IMG/VR virus record: IMGVR_UViG_3300049460_000128
Coordinates: 186,001 to 250,000 of that record
Reading direction: 5' to 3' (one strand)
Length of the DNA: 64,000 nt
Source of the DNA: a virus
Below the pieces are notes generated by a model, which saw only the letters and a list, made by a program, of their open reading frames with translations, was not told where the DNA came from and did not search any database. The position numbers and the translations under genes are program-made. Below are positions 57,510-64,000 of the stretch, in pieces (the stretch's first letter is position 1; each line of letters begins with the position of its first letter).

Positions 57510-59816
57510 TTAAGCCGCTACCGCGACTGATTTGAAGCTGTCCAGCTTAATCTCGCCGTTTTCCAACACGACATTCACAACCGAACCTTGGCCCAATTGA
57601 TCGAAGATCATAGCTTTACTGAGCGGCTTCTTGACCTTGTCTTGAATCAGACGGTCAAGTGGGCGGGCGCCCATCGCCGGATCGTAGCCCTTGTCGGCCA
57701 GATAACCCAGTGCTTCGTCGCTGAAGTTCAGCGTGATGCCTTTTTGACCAACTTTGTCCACCACCACTTTGATGAACTTATTGACAATTTTCAGCATGTT
57801 GGTGCGGCCCAAAGCTTTGAAGCGCACGATTGCATCCAGACGATTGCGGAACTCTGGAGAGAACAAACGATTCACCACATCCTTGTCTTCGTCTGCGCGA
57901 TCCTGCATTGCAAAACCCAACGGAGCCTTGGCTGCATCACTAGCACCCGCGTTACTGGTCATGATGACAATAACTTGATTGAATGGTACCATCTTACCAG
58001 CACTATTCGTCAGCTCGCCGTGATCAAACACTTGCAGGAACAAGTTGAAGATATCCGGATGCGCCTTTTCAACTTCGTCGAGCAGCAGCACGCAGCTTGG
58101 CGTCTTTTCAATCGCATTCACGAGCAAGCCATTGCCAGCACCGCCTTCGCCGTAACCCACGTAGCCAGGAGCCGCGCCGATCAGTTTGGCAACCGAGTGT
58201 TTTTCCATGTATTCGCTCATATCGAAGCGAACGATTGGCAATGACAGCGATTCAGCCAAGATCTTGGCGGTTTCAGTTTTACCGACACCAGTAGGGCCAG
58301 TGAACAGGTATGCGCCGGCGGTCTTGTTGTCGTCACGCAGACCAGCACGAGCAACAATCACGCCGTCATTCAGGGTTTCCAGTGCGCCATCTTGACCCAT
58401 TACACCAGCTTGCAACTTGCTTTGCAGCTTCAGCAGAACTTCGCGCTCATCGCCGTCGATGTTTTCAACTGGGATATGGGCTACTTTGCTGACTTCCACC
58501 TGGATGAGTTCCGAGGTGATGACCGTGGCTTTGTCAGCGTCCTTGACACGTTGGCGCGAACCAGCAGCATCCAGAATGTTGATAGCTTTGTCAGGCAGTT
58601 TCTGGCTTGGCATGAAACGAGCAGTCAGGTCAACTGCTTTATCCAGGGCTTCGTCCGTAAAGGTGACGCCGTGGAAAGCTTCGTACGATGCACGCAGACC
58701 ACGCAGGATCAGTTTGCAATTTTCAATCGAAGGCTCGTTGACGTCCAGCTTGTGGAAGCGGCGCATCAGGGCGCGATCTTTCTCGAAATACTTGCGGTAT
58801 TCTTCGTAAGTGGTCGAGCCGATGCAACGCAGTTTGCCTTTTGCCAAAGCCGGTTTCAGCAGATTGGCAACGTCCATGCCGCCCTGATTACTACCCGCAC
58901 CAGCACCCATGATCATGTGGATCTCGTCGATGAACAGGATTGGATCTTCGATGAACGACAGCGCTTGCAGGACGTGTTTCATGCGCTCTTCGAAGTCACC
59001 GCGGAACTTTGTGCCGGCGATCAGGTTGCCGATTTCCAGACTGTACACGACACTGTCGCGGATGATCGATGGGACTTTGCCCTGGACAATCATGTGGGCC
59101 AGACCTTCAGCAATGGCGGTCTTACCAACACCAGGATCGCCGACCATGATGACGTTATTGGAGCGACGACGTGCAGTGATCTGGATGATTTCTGCAACTT
59201 CGTTTTCACGGCCGATAACAGGATCGATGTCGCCGTTTGCTGCTACTTCGTTGAGGTTGATCGTGTACTTGGCCAGGAACGCGACAGCTTCGTCTTTGTT
59301 CGTGATGTCTTTTTGGCGCACTTCGCCGTCAGGACCACGCTGGACGTTTGGTTGACCTTGTGGGCTTGCTTCTTGTTCGCTGGCACCGAAGTATTCTTTC
59401 AGACTCAGCGGATCGAGGCCGATCTTGTGCAGGAAGTGGGCGGCATGACTGTCGTCTTGTTCGGCCACACCCAGCAGCAAGTCAGCAGCGGTTGCTTGTT
59501 TGCGCTTGGTGAACATCGCATGGGCAACGACGTGTTGAACAGTGTTGCCCAACGTTTCGGTTTGGCGAACTTGCCAATTGGCAGGGGCTTGGGGAATGAA
59601 TGGACCTTCCATGTAGTCGGTCAGGATACCACGCAGGTCATCTTGATCGATTTGGAAAGATTCGAAGATCGTTTTTACTTCTTGTTCTTCGATCAATGCA
59701 AACAGCAAGTGTTCTTGTGTTACGTATTCGTGGTCATACTTCCGTGCAAGCTCAAATGCTGCGCGCACGATGCGTATCGCCTCGGCGTTGTCAAACTCCG
59801 TGGATTTATTGCTCAT
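57510..59816 (-). CDS. clpA: ClpA, AAA+ unfoldase
   Basis: 768 aa (E. coli ClpA is about 758). N-domain (about 1-140), first AAA+ domain with GDPGVGKTAIAEGL and LFIDEIHMIMG, second with GPTGVGKTETAKIL and LLLDEVEKAHPDIF. APLGFAMQDR occupies the position of the IGL/IGF loop that docks on ClpP. No ClpP gene is in the window, so it may use the host peptidase or work alone as an unfoldase. Confidence 0.95.
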   Translation of the reverse strand: MSNKSTEFDNAEAIRIVRAAFELARKYDHEYVTQEHLLFALIEEQEVKTIFESFQIDQDDLRGILTDYMEGPFIPQAPANWQVRQTETLGNTVQHVVAHAMFTKRKQATAADLLLGVAEQDDSHAAHFLHKIGLDPLSLKEYFGASEQEASPQGQPNVQRGPDGEVRQKDITNKDEAVAFLAKYTINLNEVAANGDIDPVIGRENEVAEIIQITARRRSNNVIMVGDPGVGKTAIAEGLAHMIVQGKVPSIIRDSVVYSLEIGNLIAGTKFRGDFEERMKHVLQALSFIEDPILFIDEIHMIMGAGAGSNQGGMDVANLLKPALAKGKLRCIGSTTYEEYRKYFEKDRALMRRFHKLDVNEPSIENCKLILRGLRASYEAFHGVTFTDEALDKAVDLTARFMPSQKLPDKAINILDAAGSRQRVKDADKATVITSELIQVEVSKVAHIPVENIDGDEREVLLKLQSKLQAGVMGQDGALETLNDGVIVARAGLRDDNKTAGAYLFTGPTGVGKTETAKILAESLSLPIVRFDMSEYMEKHSVAKLIGAAPGYVGYGEGGAGNGLLVNAIEKTPSCVLLLDEVEKAHPDIFNLFLQVFDHGELTNSAGKMVPFNQVIVIMTSNAGASDAAKAPLGFAMQDRADEDKDVVNRLFSPEFRNRLDAIVRFKALGRTNMLKIVNKFIKVVVDKVGQKGITLNFSDEALGYLADKGYDPAMGARPLDRLIQDKVKKPLSKAMIFDQLGQGSVVNVVLENGEIKLDSFKSVAVAA

Positions 59817-59850
59817 TAGTTTTCCTTATGCTGGCCCGTTTTGCTTCTCT

Positions 59851-60270
59851 TCACCTGCCATTCTTGCGATATTGCAGATTGGCTTGGTATATACTGTTAG
59901 CCAGTGTAACACCTGCTTGTAGTTTGTCAAGGCAGAATTTGCCATTTCCTAAAAAAATGGCATGATGGATTTGGTCACGATATGGCGTCAGTTCGCGCTG
60001 AATGAGCGACACAATTGCTTGACGGTCGCTGTGACGAACAAAGTAGCCAGATTGGGATTTAGTTTCGAGACCATACAGCTCGCCATTTATCTCCTCAACA
60101 CGCTGGTCGAGATCATGTTCGGCATCGATGCAAGTTTGAGCACCGCGTTGCGATTGGCGAACAACACCGTCATTTACACCCTGGGCAATGGGAATGCCAG
60201 CTTCGTTGTACTGTTGCGCCCATACAACTTCTGGCAATGCCAGGGCTAACAGCAAAATGACAGATTTCAT
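59851..60270 (-). CDS. Exported hypothetical protein, 139 aa
   Basis: ATG 60270 (MKSVILLLALALPEVVWAQQ) is a clear signal peptide with cleavage after VWA; GGAG precedes it. Two cysteines in the mature part. Periplasmic. Lies between clpA and dnaJ genes. Confidence 0.78.
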   Translation of the reverse strand: MKSVILLLALALPEVVWAQQYNEAGIPIAQGVNDGVVRQSQRGAQTCIDAEHDLDQRVEEINGELYGLETKSQSGYFVRHSDRQAIVSLIQRELTPYRDQIHHAIFLGNGKFCLDKLQAGVTLANSIYQANLQYRKNGR

Positions 60271-60316
60271 TTGTGTGCTCCAGTATATCGTAATACCACA
60301 TTGTTGCACACAAATG
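60268..60316 (-). promoter_or_regulatory. -10 element flanked by an 11-bp inverted repeat
   Basis: TATACT (60282-60287, minus) lies between CATTTGTGTGC (60268-60278, including the start codon) and GCACACAAATG (60306-60316). No good -35. Possible operator or start-site hairpin. Confidence 0.5.
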
Positions 60317-60324
60317 AATAAAAA

Positions 60325-61257
60325 TCAACTACTTAATGAGTCGCGAATGTCAACAAGTTCAAGTATCTGAGCATCAGTCAATTGCATGATATCTGGAACC
60401 ACTGACACAAACTCAATAAACATGTCACCACGACGGCTAGCATGTTGGATGTTCATGCCATGATTTGGAATACGAATTTTGGAATGGGGCTGAGTGCCGG
60501 CACGAACTTGAACGAGCAGCTTCTTACCATCAATGGTCGGTACAGTAAGTTCAGTACCAATCATCAAATCCAAGACATTGATTTTTTGCAAGAATGTAAT
60601 CGTGCTATCTTCACGCAAAAACTGTTCATGCTTAGTAACATGGATGGTCACATACAAGTCGCTGATCTTCACATTGGCATGTTGCCGCCAACCACCACCC
60701 TTACAACGAACTTGTTGACCGTCGTTAATACCAGGCGGAATGGTAACTTGCACCGTGATTGGTGTGAGATTGGACGTATTGTAGAACCGTGATGACGCCG
60801 ATGGCTTTGGAACATACGTGACATTACTGACAATGCCCGTATGTGCTTCTTCCAACGTAATATTAACGTCAACGAACTGGTCAGGATTTACCTTGTTACC
60901 CCAGTCGCTATAGTCATCTTGCGGGTAGGCTTTGCTATGACGACGCAGCAGTTCATCAATATCGTCAAAGTCGCCGCGCTTGGACTCCCAGGCTTCCTTG
61001 AAGTAGTCGGCCGAATCCCAGGAACGAGTACTGGCACGTGGTCTCGTGCTGCGATCATATGTATCACGCTTATCTGGGTCAGTCAAGACCTCATATGACT
61101 CTTTGATTTGTTTGAACTTATCTTCTGCGCCTGCATCCGAATTGCGATCCGGATGGTATTTCATGGCGAGCTTGCGATATGCTTTTTTGATTTCATCCTC
61201 GGTTGCCGTTTTGGCTACACCGAGGATTTCGTAGTGATCATTTTTTTGTTGTGTCAT
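60325..61257 (-). CDS. DnaJ-type co-chaperone (class B)
   Basis: 310 aa from ATG 61257 ([16 protein letters not shown]). J domain with YHPDRN (HPD at about 37-39), then a charged linker in place of the Gly/Phe region, and two beta domains ([35 protein letters not shown]). No CxxCxGxG zinc fingers, so CbpA-like. Would recruit the host DnaK. Overlaps the o-spanin gene by 20 bases. Confidence 0.93.
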   Translation of the reverse strand: MTQQKNDHYEILGVAKTATEDEIKKAYRKLAMKYHPDRNSDAGAEDKFKQIKESYEVLTDPDKRDTYDRSTRPRASTRSWDSADYFKEAWESKRGDFDDIDELLRRHSKAYPQDDYSDWGNKVNPDQFVDVNITLEEAHTGIVSNVTYVPKPSASSRFYNTSNLTPITVQVTIPPGINDGQQVRCKGGGWRQHANVKISDLYVTIHVTKHEQFLREDSTITFLQKINVLDLMIGTELTVPTIDGKKLLVQVRAGTQPHSKIRIPNHGMNIQHASRRGDMFIEFVSVVPDIMQLTDAQILELVDIRDSLSS

Positions 61258-61624
61258 TCTGATCTTTCGGGGTGGTATCACGACGAAGGTTGATAACACC
61301 TGTTGTATATTGGATCACAGATTTCTGCTCCAAAATATACCGTTGCATTTCGTCAAGGTTGCCAGTCAAATTTTGGAGATTGTCTTGGTCCAGTGAGTAT
61401 AGCACGATGGTTGCCGTCTTGTCTGTTAGCAGCTTTTCTAATTCTGGTCTAGTCAAAATAACCCAATTAACTGGCTTCAAAACCATAGGCTGTGCGGTTG
61501 GGATTGACGCAATGTCACCAATTGGCTGTGGGACAATCACAACTTCTGGCTTCTTGGTCTCCCACAATGCACATCCACTAAGACCGAACAGCAATATGAA
61601 TATGGCTAGAATTTTACTTACCAT
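61238..61624 (-). CDS. Outer-membrane spanin lipoprotein (Rz1-like)
   Basis: ATG 61624 ([18 protein letters not shown]) ends in a lipobox (LSGC). The mature part has [20 protein letters not shown], like the N-L-x-x-N-(L/M)-x-E-x-x-R-Y-I segment of lysis lipoproteins. With the membrane protein upstream it would fuse inner and outer membranes at lysis. Overlaps that gene by 11 bases. Confidence 0.75.
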   Translation of the reverse strand: MVSKILAIFILLFGLSGCALWETKKPEVVIVPQPIGDIASIPTAQPMVLKPVNWVILTRPELEKLLTDKTATIVLYSLDQDNLQNLTGNLDEMQRYILEQKSVIQYTTGVINLRRDTTPKDQNDTTKK

Positions 61625-62051
61625 TTTGAACACCCTTCGTGGCAGTATTGAGCTTGTCAAAGTAATCATTGAACGACTTGTTCAATTGATTTTGCGAGTC
61701 CTTAACGTTAGACGTAACTTGTGTTTTGAACTTAGACGAATTGACCACATTCGACAACGCATTGGCATTGGCGCGAATGTTCGTCAACTGAACGTTGAAG
61801 GTGTCATTCAGCTCTTTGATGCTCTTGATGTCAGACGCCAATACTTCATTTGCTGCTTTGATCTGTGTGTTTTGTTCTTGCAAACTGGCAATGATGGCCT
61901 TGTTGGATTCAACGGTGGCTTTCATATTTTCCAGATATGAATACAAGAAAAATACGCCGCCAAGAATCAATCCAATACCAATAATCCAAGGCAAAAACTG
62001 CTTCAGATATTTGCCTATTGTGTTTGATGCAAACCATTCAAGTAGAAACAT
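61614..62051 (-). CDS. Inner-membrane spanin (Rz-like)
   Basis: 145 aa. One transmembrane helix (about residues 18-40) followed by a long periplasmic coiled coil (ENMKATVESNKAIIASLQEQ and on). This topology and the lipoprotein partner downstream define an i-spanin. Confidence 0.75.
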   Translation of the reverse strand: MFLLEWFASNTIGKYLKQFLPWIIGIGLILGGVFFLYSYLENMKATVESNKAIIASLQEQNTQIKAANEVLASDIKSIKELNDTFNVQLTNIRANANALSNVVNSSKFKTQVTSNVKDSQNQLNKSFNDYFDKLNTATKGVQNGK

Positions 62052-62084
62052 ATAAACCTCTTGGGGAGCGAACTCCCCCGTAAA

Positions 62085-64000
62085 TTAAGCGTAAACGCCA
62101 GTCATGGTGTACCATTGGCTAGTGGTGGTGGCAACAAACATCAGACGAGCGTTCGGGCCCAGCGAATAGGCGGCATTCAAGCCCAGTGCATCAATTGCGA
62201 CACTCGCCGACGGGAACACACTGATTGTCACCCCGGTAGTATTGATCAAGATACACGTCTGACCTGCGACTGGTACTGGCAATACTACCGCCTGCGCGGT
62301 ACCAGCAGTCGCAGTAGAAATTACTGTGATCTGATTGGTGATGCTTGCTCCATTACCCTGTGTACTACCAGCAGCCGCCAAACTTGGTGATACCGAACTG
62401 ATAACAAAACGTCCTGTCACATTACCAGTCGCAGTAATGTTTGTGGTGGACGTAATAGCACCGGCAACATTCAATGACGTCAATGTGCCAACCGAGGTAA
62501 TTGCTGGTTGAGCTGCATTGGTGACCGTCTGTGCGCTGGTGGCGGTGGCAGCATTGCCAGTTGTGTTACCTGATGCATCTATGTTGAGGGCGACGATCTT
62601 TGCCAACACACCACTAGCAGTAATACCATTCCATACGTTCACTTGCGTGATAGCACCAGATGCTCCCCGGTAGTTCATATTCAACTGCCCGCCAGCGAAG
62701 CCATTAGCCAGTGTCATCTCATTGGTATTGTCAACGTTCTTATAGCCCGTCAGATTGCCCGTCAGATTGCCCGTAAATGATGGCGCGGTAACAATACCAG
62801 GGACAGTCAACGCACCAGCATCAGTCACCGTCAAAATAGGGGTCGAGTACGCGTCGTTGAGAACTTGGAAGTTGCCATTTTGTGAGCGGACATATTTGAT
62901 TGGAGTTGTCGCACCATTACCAACCAGTTTGATATTGGCTCCGTTTGCACCGGTGTCAGTGATCAATATTGAGGTTGATGAACCTGATGTAGTTACATTC
63001 AAATTGCCCGTCAATGTGCCACCAGTAAGCGGCAGTTTTGTGGCATCAGCAACAGTTATATTCGCGGTACCGTCAAATGCGACACCATTTATAGTACGAG
63101 CAGTTTGAAGCTTGGTTGCAGTTGCCGCATTGCCCGATGTGTTACCTTGGGATATCGCATTAGTTACAAATGCCGTAGTTGCAATTAGCTGTGAGTTATC
63201 AGATGGTGGCTGAGTTCCGGCTGTCCACAAACCACTCAAATTCATTGTCGTGTCTGAAATTTGCTGGATCGATGCCATTGCAACACCAGCCCCGTAGGTG
63301 CTAGTGCTAGTCAGGAACGAAATTGGTTGAGTAACCGCCGTATTACTGGCTGGTTTCAAGGCAATACCATACTGAGTTCCATTCCCCGTGTAATTGATAG
63401 TCACACCCGAGCTGACACCCGTATATGCGCCAGTTGCACCATTGAGGTAAGCAAGACCAGTACTCTGAAGGTTGGTTGCACTAAGGGTACCGCTTACGGT
63501 AGCACCTAAGGTGGTAGTTTGGAATCGTTGACTACCTGCAACGAATGATGTGAATGTACCATCAGGAGCAACCGTAACTCTTGAGGTATTGCCAACCATA
63601 TCAAAAAGAATCAAGTTAGTTCCACCTGCGGAGCCATCAACACCTACAGCCCAACCCAGAACACCAGTATCACGGTAGAATTTAATTTGACCATTGCCGC
63701 CAACACTAGCAGTTGGATTACCAGCAAACACATGACCAGTTGCATTGACTGAGGTCGCTGACGTAATGGCTCCAGATACAGTCAATGGGCCAGTCATAGC
63801 ATCGCCTGCCTTATTGACTGGTGTAAAACCCAACGCACTAGTGATATCACTCGGAATCACGGAAGTCGTCCCCGTCACACGGCCGTAACCGTCAGTATTC
63901 AATTTACGGAACAAGCCAGTACCTGAGTCAGTAACCAGAGCTAAATCCAGTCCGCCAACACTTGATACAATACGGGTTGCAGAAGCCGACAGTGCCGAAA
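62085..64000 (-). CDS. Tail-fibre protein, 5' end cut by window end
   Basis: Open to the window edge, at least 637 aa; a start at 63914 would be an internal TTG. Repeats built on GNLTGN, SATSVNATGHVFAG and NAATATKLQTARTINGVAFD are fibre shaft repeats. The C-terminal cap has ITVISTATAGTAQAVVLPVP. 33 bases upstream of the spanin unit. Confidence 0.85.
   Translation of the reverse strand, partial: SALSASATRIVSSVGGLDLALVTDSGTGLFRKLNTDGYGRVTGTTSVIPSDITSALGFTPVNKAGDAMTGPLTVSGAITSATSVNATGHVFAGNPTASVGGNGQIKFYRDTGVLGWAVGVDGSAGGTNLILFDMVGNTSRVTVAPDGTFTSFVAGSQRFQTTTLGATVSGTLSATNLQSTGLAYLNGATGAYTGVSSGVTINYTGNGTQYGIALKPASNTAVTQPISFLTSTSTYGAGVAMASIQQISDTTMNLSGLWTAGTQPPSDNSQLIATTAFVTNAISQGNTSGNAATATKLQTARTINGVAFDGTANITVADATKLPLTGGTLTGNLNVTTSGSSTSILITDTGANGANIKLVGNGATTPIKYVRSQNGNFQVLNDAYSTPILTVTDAGALTVPGIVTAPSFTGNLTGNLTGYKNVDNTNEMTLANGFAGGQLNMNYRGASGAITQVNVWNGITASGVLAKIVALNIDASGNTTGNAATATSAQTVTNAAQPAITSVGTLTSLNVAGAITSTTNITATGNVTGRFVISSVSPSLAAAGSTQGNGASITNQITVISTATAGTAQAVVLPVPVAGQTCILINTTGVTISVFPSASVAIDALGLNAAYSLGPNARLMFVATTTSQWYTMTGVYA

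Noticed and set aside
58392-59819. A 475-residue open frame opposite clpA
   Set aside because: ClpA motifs on the minus strand are complete; the plus frame is antisense.

Overview
The window looks like part of the genome of a large T4-superfamily tailed phage (myovirus type) that infects a Gram-negative host. It carries a family-B DNA polymerase and a sliding clamp of the T4 gp43/gp45 type, a T4 RNase H/FEN-type nuclease, several copies of a late-promoter octamer close to TATAAATA, free-standing homing endonucleases, tail-fibre genes, and a holin plus an inner/outer-membrane spanin pair. The spanin lipoprotein points to a double-membrane host. Almost every gene lies on the minus strand. The plus-strand exceptions are two homing endonucleases, the holin-like gene and a two-gene nucleotidyltransferase unit. 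I see no tRNA, rRNA or CRISPR array, and no gene-free stretch longer than about 300 bases.

Layout. 1-11.6 kb: a DNA-binding protein with repeated helix-turn-helix units (cut by the window start), a MoxR ATPase/VWA-metallopeptidase pair, glutaredoxin, a CYTH-domain protein, RNase H/FEN, a repeat protein, and a soluble FtsH-like AAA+/M41 protease. 11.7-22.6 kb: the most striking region, a nearly gapless minus-strand array of 38 very small paralogous genes (about 62-106 aa) plus one degenerate copy and three unrelated small genes. All members share a C-terminal strand-helix motif, hydrophobic-x-F-x-(T/S/D/N)-(E/D)-x-x-A-x-x-(F/W/Y)-(K/R)-L-T. I call this the FKL family. Most stop codons overlap the next start as ATGA. 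A second cluster of seven longer members lies at 30.5-33.9 kb, with divergent members at 41.4 and 56.7 kb. I know no described function for it.

22.6-30.6 kb: a Vsr-like homing endonuclease with a 28-bp perfect palindrome inside its 3' end, then QueE, a purine-type phosphoribosyltransferase, FolE, GalE, a glycosyltransferase and two tandem QueD-like proteins. This suggests 7-deazaguanine synthesis and sugar addition, plausibly for DNA modification. 31-43.5 kb: an HhH-GPD glycosylase, a MazG-like protein, the clamp, the polymerase (a GIY-YIG endonuclease has split its leader and left a 35-bp duplication), a dual-specificity phosphatase, a DsbA-like protein, a UvsE-type UV endonuclease, a DNA-ligase-like protein lacking the catalytic lysine, and a RyR-domain protein.

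43.6-64 kb: late genes. These are a holin, a run of fibre/baseplate proteins (three share one C-terminal domain, one carries a collagen-like segment), a nucleotidyltransferase, ClpA, DnaJ, the spanins, and another fibre protein cut by the window end. Protein-remodelling machines (MoxR/VWA, FtsH-like, ClpA, DnaJ) are unusually numerous. Promoters of two types are visible: sigma70-like (-35/-10) before replication and array genes, and T4-late-like octamers before structural and several other genes. Intrinsic terminators separate the transcription units.
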